64,000 bases of DNA from Arthrobacter globiformis (GTDB taxonomy: Bacteria > Actinomycetota > Actinomycetes > Actinomycetales > Micrococcaceae): NCBI RefSeq assembly GCF_030815865.1, contig NZ_JAUSXI010000001.1, forward strand, positions 1,178,001 through 1,242,000, in the 5' to 3' direction. Positions 13,266 through 22,774 of this stretch are shown here, in pieces; within the stretch, counting starts at the first letter, position 1, and each line of letters starts with the position of its first letter. A program made the translations under genes and the position numbers. The notes beneath the pieces are model-generated. The model worked only from the letters and a program-made list of their open reading frames with translations, did no database searches and had not been told where the DNA came from.

Positions 13266-14762
13266 ATGACCAAACAACCCCGCGGCGCCAACCGGCCGCC
13301 CACGAACGGGCTGCCCAAGACGGAGCCGCTCACCGCCTCGCAGCTGCACCAGAACGCGGCAGCCAAGCGCATACTGCGGCGGCTGGTGCAGAGCGAAAGC
13401 CCACCGACGGCGCCGCTGAGCATCGTGGACCGGCTCGCCGGGAGCCCCTACGCCAACCCGATGATCCAGGTAGGCGGCATCGACACGTCGGCGCGCAAGA
13501 CCATGGACTTTGCGCTGCATCTTGCCGAGTCCATGTTCCGGTACGGCGCTGGGTCCCTTGAAGTGGAGACAAGCATCATCGCCGTCACCGCCGCGCTGGG
13601 GCTGAAGAACATCGAGGTGGACATCACCAACCAGTCCGTCGGCATCAACTACGCGCCCAAGGACCAGCCGCCCATCTCGCTGCTGCGGGTGGTCCGTTCC
13701 TGGACGAACAATTATGCGGGGCTTGCCCAGGTCCACCAGCTGGTCACCGATATCGTGGCCGGAGGCGTCGGCAGGGACGAGGCCGTCCGCCGGCTCGATG
13801 AAATCACCCGCAGCCCCAAGCCGTTTCCCCGCTGGATGGTGACGGTCGCGTTCGCCGTGTTTTCGGCGGTGTTCGTCGGCGTGATCGGCGGCGGTCCCGG
13901 CGCCTCGGCCGTTGCGTTCGCTTCCAACCTGCTTATCAGCCTGGTGGCCAGGAAGCTGGGCCGTTGGCGGACGCCTGACTTCTTCATCACAGCGGCCTGT
14001 TCCTTTGTGGTGACAGTCATCGCGCTGCTGATGTGGAGGTTCGGCAGTCCGGTGGGGATCCGGCTGGCGCCCGCCATTGTGGTGGTGGGCGGCATCCTGC
14101 TGCTGCTGCCCACCGGGCGGCTCGTGTCCTCGGTCCAGGATGCCATCAACGGCTTCCCAGTGACGGCGGCCGGGAGGTTCCTGTCCACTCTGCTGACGTT
14201 TGGCGCGGTGGTGGCCGGGATCGCTGTCGCGTTCGTGGTGGGGGACAGGATCGGCATGGATCCAATCAGCGTCACGGAGACCTTTCCGCCCGCGTACCCG
14301 CTCTGGGTTCAGGTGATCCTGGTGGCCATCGCAGTTGTGGCAATCGGCGTCACGGAACAGACGGACTGGAAGCTGCTGCTTCCGACGGCGGCAGTGGGCG
14401 TGGTGGGGCACCTGGCCCTGATAGGCGGCGAGGCGCTGGGCATTGGTCCGCGGTTCTCGCCGGCGCTGGCCGCCGTCGTGATCGGCCTGCTGGCCCGCGT
14501 GGTGGCGCTGAAGATGGGCGCCCCGCAGCTGGTGGTCGCCGTGCCGGCCGGCCTGATTCTCCTGCCCGGTCTCACCATTTTCCGGTCGATGTATGTCCTG
14601 ACCATCGAGGAATCCGAGATCCTGCTCGGGGCCGGAGGGATGCTCAGCGCCGGGGCGATCGTCTTCGGCGTTGCCGGCGGCATTGTGCTTGGTGACACGC
14701 TGGCCCGGCCGCTCACGCGCAGCCTGGCCAGCAATGAGCGGCGGCGGTCCCGCCGCCGCTAG
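13266..14762 (+). CDS. Threonine/serine exporter family protein (ThrE type)
   Basis: A 498-residue membrane protein of the ThrE family. The N-terminal soluble part contains FALHLAESMFRYGAGSLEVET, the characteristic ThrE domain start. It is followed by about ten predicted hydrophobic helices in two blocks, matching the ThrE and ThrE_2 halves. The family exports threonine and serine across the cell membrane. The Arg-rich tail is cytoplasmic-looking. GGGAG precedes the ATG. Serine export so close to a serine-forming operon is suggestive, but the two units are separated by TspO on the other strand and have different promoters. Substrate is inferred from the family. Confidence 0.9.
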   Translation: MTKQPRGANRPPTNGLPKTEPLTASQLHQNAAAKRILRRLVQSESPPTAPLSIVDRLAGSPYANPMIQVGGIDTSARKTMDFALHLAESMFRYGAGSLEVETSIIAVTAALGLKNIEVDITNQSVGINYAPKDQPPISLLRVVRSWTNNYAGLAQVHQLVTDIVAGGVGRDEAVRRLDEITRSPKPFPRWMVTVAFAVFSAVFVGVIGGGPGASAVAFASNLLISLVARKLGRWRTPDFFITAACSFVVTVIALLMWRFGSPVGIRLAPAIVVVGGILLLLPTGRLVSSVQDAINGFPVTAAGRFLSTLLTFGAVVAGIAVAFVVGDRIGMDPISVTETFPPAYPLWVQVILVAIAVVAIGVTEQTDWKLLLPTAAVGVVGHLALIGGEALGIGPRFSPALAAVVIGLLARVVALKMGAPQLVVAVPAGLILLPGLTIFRSMYVLTIEESEILLGAGGMLSAGAIVFGVAGGIVLGDTLARPLTRSLASNERRRSRRR

Positions 14763-14769
14763 GGGCCTG

Positions 14770-15609
14770 CTAGATCTTTCCGATCGGGAGTTTCTTCTCG
14801 GCCTGGAAGTCGTCCTCGACCCGTCCCTTGGCCCAGTAGCCGGACAGTGAAACCTGGCTGCGGTCCAGGCCGCGCTCGCGGAACAGCACCTCCCGCAGGC
14901 CCTTCATGTAGCCACGCTCGCCGTGCGCAAAAACGTTCACCCGGCCGTCGGGCCAGGCGGCGTTGCGCACCGCCTCCACTAGCCGGTCACCCTCGCCGGC
15001 GGGAATGCCGCCGCGCTGCAGCCAGACCAGCTCGAGCCCGGCCGGGGAGGCAATCTCCTGGACGTCGGCGTCCGAACCGACTTCGAGAAAGGCCAGGCCC
15101 CTGGCATGCGCCGGCAGGGACTCGATGACTGCGGCCACGGCCGGCAGTGCGGCCTCGTCAGCCGCCAGCAGGTACCAGTCCGCCGCCGGATCAGGGTTGT
15201 AGCCGCCCCCGGGGCCCGTGAAGCTGAGGCTGTCGCCGGGTTCGGCAGCGGCTGCCCAGGGGCCTGCCAGGCCTTCGTCGCCGTGGACGACGAAATCTAT
15301 GGCCAGTTCACCGGCGGCCATATCCACCCAGCGGACCGTGTAGGTCCGGGTGTGCGGCCACTGCTCCCGGGGCATCGTTTCCCGGATGGCCCAGAGGTCC
15401 AGGGGCTGGGGGTAGTCCACCCCGGGCTGCGGAAAGACGATCTTGACGTACCGGTCCACGAAGTCGTTGTTCACGTAGTCAGCGAACCCGGGGCCGCCCG
15501 CGACGATCCGCACCATGTGCGCGGAAAGCTGCTCCCGCCGAAGGACAGCCAGGGTGACCTGCGGGCGGGATTTTTTCGTGGCGCTGGTGGTGGCCGGAAG
15601 GGAAGTCAT
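14770..15609 (-). CDS. Siderophore-interacting protein (ferric-siderophore reductase type)
   Basis: A 279-residue FAD-dependent reductase of the ViuB/SIP family, which releases iron from imported siderophores in the cytoplasm. The FAD-binding domain shows RTYTVR and DFVVHGDEGLAGPWA. The C-terminal SIP domain has YLLAADEAALPAVAAVIESLP and VNVFAHGERGYMKGLR, ending in a conserved SLSGYWAKGRVEDDF segment. An IdeR/DtxR box at 15610-15628 touches the start codon, so iron-dependent repression is likely. The IdeR regulator itself is encoded at 32258-32953. Confidence 0.93.
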   Translation of the reverse strand: MTSLPATTSATKKSRPQVTLAVLRREQLSAHMVRIVAGGPGFADYVNNDFVDRYVKIVFPQPGVDYPQPLDLWAIRETMPREQWPHTRTYTVRWVDMAAGELAIDFVVHGDEGLAGPWAAAAEPGDSLSFTGPGGGYNPDPAADWYLLAADEAALPAVAAVIESLPAHARGLAFLEVGSDADVQEIASPAGLELVWLQRGGIPAGEGDRLVEAVRNAAWPDGRVNVFAHGERGYMKGLREVLFRERGLDRSQVSLSGYWAKGRVEDDFQAEKKLPIGKI

Positions 15610-15628
15610 GCAGGTAAGCCTAGCCTAA
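15610..15628 (-). promoter_or_regulatory. IdeR/DtxR iron box
   Basis: On the minus strand the site reads TTAGGCTAGGCTTACCTGC, close to the 19-bp DtxR consensus TWAGGTTAGSCTWACCTWA with mismatches only at position 6 and the last two bases. It abuts the siderophore-interacting gene start and overlaps the 3' end of ung. Confidence 0.75.
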
Positions 15629-16414
15629 GCTCCTTGGCGGGACGGCCGGGATCTCCCAGTCCACAGGCCCGCCGCCCTGCTCCGTCAGCAGGGCATTGGC
15701 GCGGCTGAACGGACGCGAGCCGAAGAACCCCCGCGAGGCGGACAGTGGGCTGGGGTGGGCGCTGGCCACCACGGGGGTGCTGTCCAGGAGGGGTCGGACG
15801 CTCTCGGCGTCCTTGCCCCAAAGCACGGCCACGAGCGGCGCGGTGGTTCCGTCCGCGGTCCGGCGGCCGACGACGGCGGTCACTGCCGCCGTCGTGATCG
15901 TTTCCCATCCCTTGCCGCGGTGGGACCCGGCAGCGCCCTCACGCACGCTGAGCACGCGGTTCAGCAGCAGTACGCCCTGGTCCGCCCAGGCGCCGAGGTC
16001 ACCGTGGACCCGCGGCGGCAAGCTTAGATCCGCTGCAAGCTCCTTGTAGATGTTGGCCAGGCTGCGCGGGATGGGCCGGGTGCCGGCGTCCACGGAAAAG
16101 GCGAGCCCCACAGCGTGTCCGGGGGTGGGGTAGGGGTCCTGGCCCACGATCAGGACCCGAACCCCGTTCAACGGCTGCCGGAACGCCCGGAGGACGTTCG
16201 ACGCCGACGGCAGCACCCGCTGCCCGGCCGCCTCCTCGGCCGCGAGGAAAGTCAGAACGGACCTCAACTCGGCCTCCACTCCCGCCAGGGCGTCGGCCCA
16301 GTCGGGTGCCATCAGCTCGCCGAGCGGCAGCCTGGCAAGGTCTGCAAAGTCCGGGCCGCCCGCTGTTGCAGGTTCGAGGTCGAAGAGCGGTTCAGGTTCC
16401 GTCACGGTGTCCAT
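15620..16414 (-). CDS. ung: Uracil-DNA glycosylase, family 1
   Basis: Removes uracil from DNA in base-excision repair. The 264 residues show the water-activating motif [11 protein letters not shown] with catalytic Asp93, the family's Ser/Thr-rich middle segment with SLANIYKEL, the [13 protein letters not shown] stretch and the DNA-intercalating HPSPLS loop followed by [13 protein letters not shown] place the start at the ATG at 16414 ([10 protein letters not shown]); an upstream extension to 16492 has no family resemblance. The coding end overlaps the iron box of the downstream siderophore gene. Confidence 0.95.
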   Translation of the reverse strand: MDTVTEPEPLFDLEPATAGGPDFADLARLPLGELMAPDWADALAGVEAELRSVLTFLAAEEAAGQRVLPSASNVLRAFRQPLNGVRVLIVGQDPYPTPGHAVGLAFSVDAGTRPIPRSLANIYKELAADLSLPPRVHGDLGAWADQGVLLLNRVLSVREGAAGSHRGKGWETITTAAVTAVVGRRTADGTTAPLVAVLWGKDAESVRPLLDSTPVVASAHPSPLSASRGFFGSRPFSRANALLTEQGGGPVDWEIPAVPPRSLG

Positions 16415-16554
16415 TCTCCCGCACTGCTGTCCGAAGCCCGCTGCCCCTGTCCGTGAAACGAGCCGCCGGTGCCGCCGTGCCACAAATGACAAGGCTGTTA
16501 TTCCTCCGTAACATAGGGGAGGTACTTTGACCGGATTCAGCTAAGGAGAGCGCA

Positions 16555-16917
16555 GTGGCGGAGCCGTTGCAGGACCATCTCGCGGAGCCGGATTCAGGGC
16601 AGGATTTAGCGCTGGAGCACGGGCTGCGGAGCGGCTCGCTGCTGGACGACTTCAAGCTCAAGGACTCGCCGCTGAGCGAGCGGGAGCAGCAGATCCTCGC
16701 CCTGGAACGGCAGTGGTGGAAGTATGCCGGCGCCAAGGAACAGGCCATCCGGGAGCTCTTTGACCTGTCCGCGACGCACTACTACCAGATCCTCAACGCA
16801 CTGATTGATACAGAGCACGCGCTGGCCCACGACCCCATGCTCGTGAAGAGATTGCGTAGACTACGTACATCACGTCAGCGGGCCCGCACTGCACGCCGCC
16901 TTGGATCTGACGCGTAA
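16555..16917 (+). CDS. DUF3263 domain protein
   Basis: A 120-residue protein of unknown function found in actinobacteria. The conserved part begins at LSEREQQILALERQWWKY (about residue 39) and continues through KEQAIRELFDLSATHYYQILNAL, which looks like a helix-turn-helix, to an Arg-rich tail. It may be a small DNA-binding protein. The GTG start follows AAGGAGAG. It lies 49 bases upstream of the LytR_C protein on the same strand, which is a common pairing and suggests an operon. Confidence 0.85.
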   Translation: MAEPLQDHLAEPDSGQDLALEHGLRSGSLLDDFKLKDSPLSEREQQILALERQWWKYAGAKEQAIRELFDLSATHYYQILNALIDTEHALAHDPMLVKRLRRLRTSRQRARTARRLGSDA

Positions 16918-16966
16918 CTGCTAGTGCCGGACTGCCGGCGAAAACCAACAAGGACGCCTCTTCACC

Positions 16967-17605
16967 ATGACTAATTTTGCTCGGGACGAATTCGACAGGG
17001 TGCCTGAGGTCTCCTCCCGGCAGGGCGTACACCGCGCTGTCTCAGCGCCGTCCCGCCCGAAGTTGTGGCCCATCCTTTCCGTGGGAATCGCGGCGCTCGC
17101 CGTCGGCCTGATCGCTTTCCTCCTGCTGCCGCAGCTGGGGTTCCAGCCGGGCATCACGCCGCCGCCCGCCGCAGCGGCCGACACTTCCGCGGCGTCGGCC
17201 AGCCCCACGGCGACGCCCTCTGCAAGTGCGACGCCCAGCGCGACCCCCTCGGCCTCGGCGTCCGCCTCCGAACCGGCTCCGCCCTCCGCGCTGGAGCCCG
17301 CCACCTCGGAAACCATTGCCCCTGCAGCGGTGGACAAGTCGCAGCCGGTCGCCATTTTCAACGGAACACTGACCTCCGGACTGGCCGGACGGGTAGGTGC
17401 CACGGTCAAGTCCGATGGCTGGGTGCTCGGTGAGGTGGCCAACTGGCAGGGCGCCCCCCAGCAGCAGTCCGTGATCTTCTACTCGGACGCTGCCCACCGT
17501 GCCAACGCCGAGGCGCTCAGCGAGTTGCTGAACATCCCCACGCTGGTGGAGAGTGCGGACTTCCCCACGCCCGTTGCCGTGGTGCTGGGCCCCGGCTACG
17601 AGTAG
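16967..17605 (+). CDS. LytR C-terminal domain membrane-anchored protein
   Basis: A 212-residue protein with a short cytoplasmic N terminus, one membrane helix (about residues 31-54), an Ala/Ser/Thr/Pro-rich extracellular linker with ASATPSATPSAS repeats (about 60-110), and a C-terminal LytR_C domain from about VAIFNGT to the end. The domain occurs at the end of LytR-CpsA-Psr cell-wall ligases and alone in small proteins like this one; its function is unclear. A wall-associated role is inferred from the topology. Confidence 0.85.
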   Translation: MTNFARDEFDRVPEVSSRQGVHRAVSAPSRPKLWPILSVGIAALAVGLIAFLLLPQLGFQPGITPPPAAAADTSAASASPTATPSASATPSATPSASASASEPAPPSALEPATSETIAPAAVDKSQPVAIFNGTLTSGLAGRVGATVKSDGWVLGEVANWQGAPQQQSVIFYSDAAHRANAEALSELLNIPTLVESADFPTPVAVVLGPGYE

Positions 17606-17763
17606 CCGTCCCGGTTACGCCTGAATAACTATTGCCTCCGCTCCGGACCGCTGGCCTGCGCCTCCACGGGCCTGACTCGATAGAGTGATGGCAGGCTTCA
17701 AGGCGTAATTCACGGCACACATCGACGTGGGCCTTACGGAAGCAACCTGAAAGTGTGGGGATC

Positions 17764-17967
17764 ATGGCATTGGGCACCGTGAAGTGGTTCAACGCGGAAA
17801 AGGGCTACGGCTTCATCACCGTTGACGATTCAGGCGACGACGTTTTCGTGCACTGGTCGGCCATCCAAACAGACGGGTTCCGGGCGCTGGATGAGGGCCA
17901 GCGCGTGGAGCTGGAAGTGGGCGAAGGCGAAAAAGGTCCGCAGGCAGAACAGGTCCGGCCCGTCTAG
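17764..17967 (+). CDS. Cold-shock protein, CspA type
   Basis: A 67-residue single OB-fold protein with RNP1 KGYGFIT and RNP2 DVFVHWSAI, which binds single-stranded RNA or DNA. The family second motif normally reads VFVHFS or VFAHYS; here Trp replaces the aromatic residue. The ATG at 17764 gives the canonical [18 protein letters not shown] start. Its stop codon overlaps the GTG of the binding-protein gene by one base, an odd partner for a cold-shock gene. Confidence 0.95.
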   Translation: MALGTVKWFNAEKGYGFITVDDSGDDVFVHWSAIQTDGFRALDEGQRVELEVGEGEKGPQAEQVRPV

Positions 17968-19241
17968 TGGCACGCCGCTTAGGTCTCAGGGTTTCTGCCG
18001 TCTGGGGCGCCGCCGTCGTGCTGACGCTGGGTGCCTGCTCCGGGTCCGGGGACAACGCCCGGACGGCTCCGGTTGAAGCCAGCGGCGACGGGACCCTGCG
18101 GATCGGGCTGATCCTAGACAACACCGGACCGCAGTCCTTCCTGAACGCCGCCCAACTGGCCGCCGCCAAGCTCGCCGTCCAGGAGATCAACGCGGCGGGC
18201 GGGCACAAGGGCCGGCCCGTGGAACTGCTGCCCGCAACCACCGGGGGCGACACCGCTGCGCAGGCCCGGGAACTCGTCGATGCCAAAGCGGACGTCGTGA
18301 TTGGTCCCACCGATTCCAGCAGGGCGCCCGCCGCCATCGATGTGCTGTCCAAAGCCAGGACCACGCTCATCTCTCCCGCCAACACGGCTCCGGAACTCAG
18401 CAGTTACAAGAGCGGTGGCTACTACTTCCGCACGGCGGCGGCTGACATCGCACAGGCTCCCGTCATGGTGAAACTCGCCAAGGATGCCGGAGCAAAAAGC
18501 CTCGCGGTGGTCTACGAGGACGGTACCTACGGCCAGGCCGAGTCTGCAGCAGTGTCCGCCTCCGCCAAGACCAGCGGGCTGGACCCCGTCACCGTCTCCG
18601 GCTTCAAGGCGGGTGAGGCACAGAAGTCTGCTGCCGCCGCCCGCGACGCGGCGCCGGACGCCGTCGTCGTTCTGGCCCGGGACGGTGCGCAGGGCGCCCT
18701 CGCCGAGCTCACCAACGCCGGACTGCCGGGCAACAAACTCATCCTGGGCGACGCCGCCTTCAGGCAGTACGGGTCCGCCCTCGGATCAAAATCGCTGGAG
18801 GGAGCGCGCGCCCTCGTGCCCGGAGTCTTCCCCTCGGCGCACTTCCAGGCTGAGCTCGTGGCCATCGATGCGGGCCTCAAGGACACGACGTTCGCGGCCG
18901 AGACGTATGATGCCGTGAACCTCGCGGCCCTGGCCGCCGCTGCGGCGGAGGACGACGCCGGTGCCTCCATCGCCGGCACGCTCATCTCCGTCTCCGGCGG
19001 CACTTCCGGCAGCCAGGTGTCCGCCTCGCCGTCCGGCCAGCCGGCCGTCTGCTCGACATACAAGGACTGCCTCGCGGCCATGCGGGACGGGAAGTCCATT
19101 GACTACGACGGCGAGTCTGGGCCCGTCCGCTTCGATGCGAACGGAGACATCACGGCCGCCAAGTACATGGTGTTCACCTACGGAGCTGACAACAAAGCCA
19201 AGCTCACGGGAAGCGAGGCCGCCGGCAGGTCTGCCGGCTGA
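17967..19241 (+). CDS. ABC-type substrate-binding lipoprotein (branched-chain amino-acid receptor fold)
   Basis: A 424-residue secreted receptor. The signal peptide ends in a lipobox LTLGAC with Cys24, so the mature protein should be lipid-anchored. The body has the periplasmic-binding type I fold of Leu/Ile/Val receptors: IGLILDNTGPQS, LAVQEINAAGG, VVIGPTDSS, TLISPANTAPEL and the later VVVLARDGAQGA. No permease or ATPase gene is nearby, so it may act as an orphan sensor or work with a distant transporter. It begins within the stop codon of the cold-shock gene. The ligand is unknown. Confidence 0.85.
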   Translation: MARRLGLRVSAVWGAAVVLTLGACSGSGDNARTAPVEASGDGTLRIGLILDNTGPQSFLNAAQLAAAKLAVQEINAAGGHKGRPVELLPATTGGDTAAQARELVDAKADVVIGPTDSSRAPAAIDVLSKARTTLISPANTAPELSSYKSGGYYFRTAAADIAQAPVMVKLAKDAGAKSLAVVYEDGTYGQAESAAVSASAKTSGLDPVTVSGFKAGEAQKSAAAARDAAPDAVVVLARDGAQGALAELTNAGLPGNKLILGDAAFRQYGSALGSKSLEGARALVPGVFPSAHFQAELVAIDAGLKDTTFAAETYDAVNLAALAAAAAEDDAGASIAGTLISVSGGTSGSQVSASPSGQPAVCSTYKDCLAAMRDGKSIDYDGESGPVRFDANGDITAAKYMVFTYGADNKAKLTGSEAAGRSAG

Positions 19242-19302
19242 CCGCTGGCTGATCGCTGGCAGCGAATACTCCACCCGTTCGCGGGATTAACAAGTACATC
19301 TG

Positions 19303-19329
19303 CTTGCACTCTCCCCGGGGGAGTGCTAA
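19303..19329. promoter_or_regulatory. CIRCE element 1 (HrcA operator)
   Basis: TTGCACTC-N9-GAGTGCTAA, matching the CIRCE consensus TTAGCACTC-N9-GAGTGCTAA with mismatches only in the left arm. It lies about 210 bases upstream of groEL2. Confidence 0.9.
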
Positions 19330-19336
19330 TTATTGA

Positions 19337-21170
<1,834 letters not shown>

Positions 21171-21197
21171 CCTCCCGCTGCTCCCAGCTGGCTCACG

Positions 21198-21234
21198 AGT
21201 GCGGCCCCCTCTCACGAGGGGGCCGCACTTTTTG
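21198..21234 (+). terminator. Strong intrinsic terminator after groEL
   Basis: 14-bp perfect stem AGTGCGGCCCCCTC / GAGGGGGCCGCACT with a TCAC loop, followed by TTTTT. Confidence 0.95.
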
Positions 21235-21274
21235 TCTGCGCATTTTTTTCCGCGCAGTCTGGCAGGATGGTTCG

Positions 21275-22312
21275 GTGACGATTACTGCAGCAGCCGACGG
21301 TTCGGCATTGGGAAACCCGGGTCCCGCGGGGTGGGCCTGGTACGTGAACGACGACTGCTGGCGGGCTGGCGGCTGGCCGCACGGCACCAACAACCAGGGT
21401 GAGCTGATGGCCGTCCTGGACCTCTTCCGCTCCACGGCACACCTCCCGGACGAGGACCTGCACATACTTTGCGACAGCCAGTACGTGATCAACTCCGTGA
21501 CGAAGTGGATGCCGGGATGGAAGCGCAAAGGGTGGCGCAAGGCGGATGGCAAACCCGTGCTGAACGTGGACATCCTCAAGGACATCGACCGGGAGCTCGC
21601 CGGGCGGAAGTACAGGTTCGAATGGGTCAAGGGCCACGCGGGGCACGAGCTGAACGAAGCCGCCGACGAGCGCGCCAGGGCCGTGGCCATCGCCTACCAG
21701 CAGGGCGTTGCCGCCCGCTCAGGTCCGGGATTCCCCGACGCGGAACCGGCAACGGGCCGGCGGGCCGTCAAAGAGGGCCGCGGCGAGGGCGGTATCCCTT
21801 CGCTGTTTGAATCCGAAACACCCACCCGCGCGGAAGCCGGCACTCCCGCCCGCGCGGAAGCCGGCACCAGGCTTCGCTCCGAGTCCGAAACCCCGGCTCT
21901 CTTCGGCTCCGGAGAGCCTGATCTCTTCAGCGAACTGGGCGCCGATGTGTTTGCGGAATCACCGGAAGGCGCCACGCCCGAAGAAACTGTCGAGGCCTTG
22001 GAACGCGAGCTCCTCCGCCCGGATGTCCGCAGCGACATCGGGCGGACGGGTCAGCTCCTGCACCCTGACTTCACGGAAATCGGGACAGCCGGACGCTTCT
22101 GGACCCGCGACGCCATGATGATGTCACTCGAGGAAAGCCCGGCCGGTCCTGTCGATCTGGACGTGCTCAGCGCCGACCGGATCGGCACGGACACGGTCCT
22201 GCTGACGTACCGCAGCTACTCCCGCGCCGGCTCAGCCCTGCGAAGCTCACTGTGGGTCCTGGACGGCGAACAATGGCGCCTTCGGTTCCACCAGGGCACG
22301 CCTGAAGCCTGA
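21275..22312 (+). CDS. RNase HI fused to a C-terminal DUF4440 (NTF2-like) domain
   Basis: Residues 1-140 are a ribonuclease HI: the acidic quartet appears as Asp8 (AAADGSALG), Glu43 (NNQGELMA), Asp67 (LCDSQYV) and Asp131 (LNEAADERA), with the basic GWKRKGWRKADG protrusion between. Such enzymes cut the RNA strand of RNA-DNA hybrids. Residues about 150-220 are a charged linker with imperfect repeats (TPARAEAGT). Residues about 228-345 form a DUF4440/SnoaL-like domain (VEALERELLRPDVR, LLHPDFTEIGTAGRFWTRD, SLWVLDGEQWRLRFHQGTP). The family is usually about 150 residues, so the fusion is unusual. The start is a GTG at 21275. What the NTF2-like domain adds is unknown. Confidence 0.88.
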   Translation: MTITAAADGSALGNPGPAGWAWYVNDDCWRAGGWPHGTNNQGELMAVLDLFRSTAHLPDEDLHILCDSQYVINSVTKWMPGWKRKGWRKADGKPVLNVDILKDIDRELAGRKYRFEWVKGHAGHELNEAADERARAVAIAYQQGVAARSGPGFPDAEPATGRRAVKEGRGEGGIPSLFESETPTRAEAGTPARAEAGTRLRSESETPALFGSGEPDLFSELGADVFAESPEGATPEETVEALERELLRPDVRSDIGRTGQLLHPDFTEIGTAGRFWTRDAMMMSLEESPAGPVDLDVLSADRIGTDTVLLTYRSYSRAGSALRSSLWVLDGEQWRLRFHQGTPEA

Positions 22313-22359
22313 GCTGCCGCCGAACCCTGGGCTCGGCTGCCGGTGACTGGGCGCCGGCG

Positions 22360-22647
22360 TCAGCTGAAGCGCTGCGCGTTGCCCTGTTCCGCCTGCGCAT
22401 AGGTGTCGGCAGCCGACGACAAAGCCAGGTTGATGGAGGCGAGGGAGGCCTCGACCTTGCCCTGTGTCAGCGTCCACTCGGCAACGAGCGCCTGGAAGTT
22501 GGTGGCAGCCGCACCGCGCCACGTGGCCTGCAGTTCATCCAGCCCATGCTTCATGGCCTGGACGTCGGCGCTGATCCGGTCAACGGTCGCCTTGACGTTG
22601 GCTGATTTCACCTGCAGTAGCTCGGTATCGACGGAAATGATGCTCAT
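22360..22647 (-). CDS. WXG100-family protein
   Basis: A 95-residue helical-hairpin protein with the central Trp-x-Gly turn ATWRGAAATN (Trp43, Gly45), the hallmark of ESAT-6-like substrates of type VII secretion. The first helix starts at VDTELLQVKSANVKA and the second ends at DTYAQAEQGNAQRF. The length is typical. No EccC ATPase, EccD channel or toxin partner is present in the window, so it is a lone gene here. It follows the sensor-kinase gene on the same strand but after a hairpin. Confidence 0.88.
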   Translation of the reverse strand: MSIISVDTELLQVKSANVKATVDRISADVQAMKHGLDELQATWRGAAATNFQALVAEWTLTQGKVEASLASINLALSSAADTYAQAEQGNAQRFS

Positions 22648-22738
22648 GGCGGGCCTCTCGACATCCTGGGGGACTGCCCCGGCAGGACAGTCGCAATGGC
22701 TGGCGGACCGGCCATTCCGGCCCACTACGTCGAGCCTA

Positions 22739-22773
22739 GGAACCCGCCGGCAGACGGTGCCACAGCGGGTTCC
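22739..22773 (-). terminator. Hairpin after the two-component operon
   Basis: GGAACCCGC pairs with GCGGGTTCC across a 17-base loop, starting just after the kinase stop codon on the minus strand. There is no U-tract, so termination is plausible but weakly supported. Confidence 0.4.
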
Positions 22774-22774
22774 G

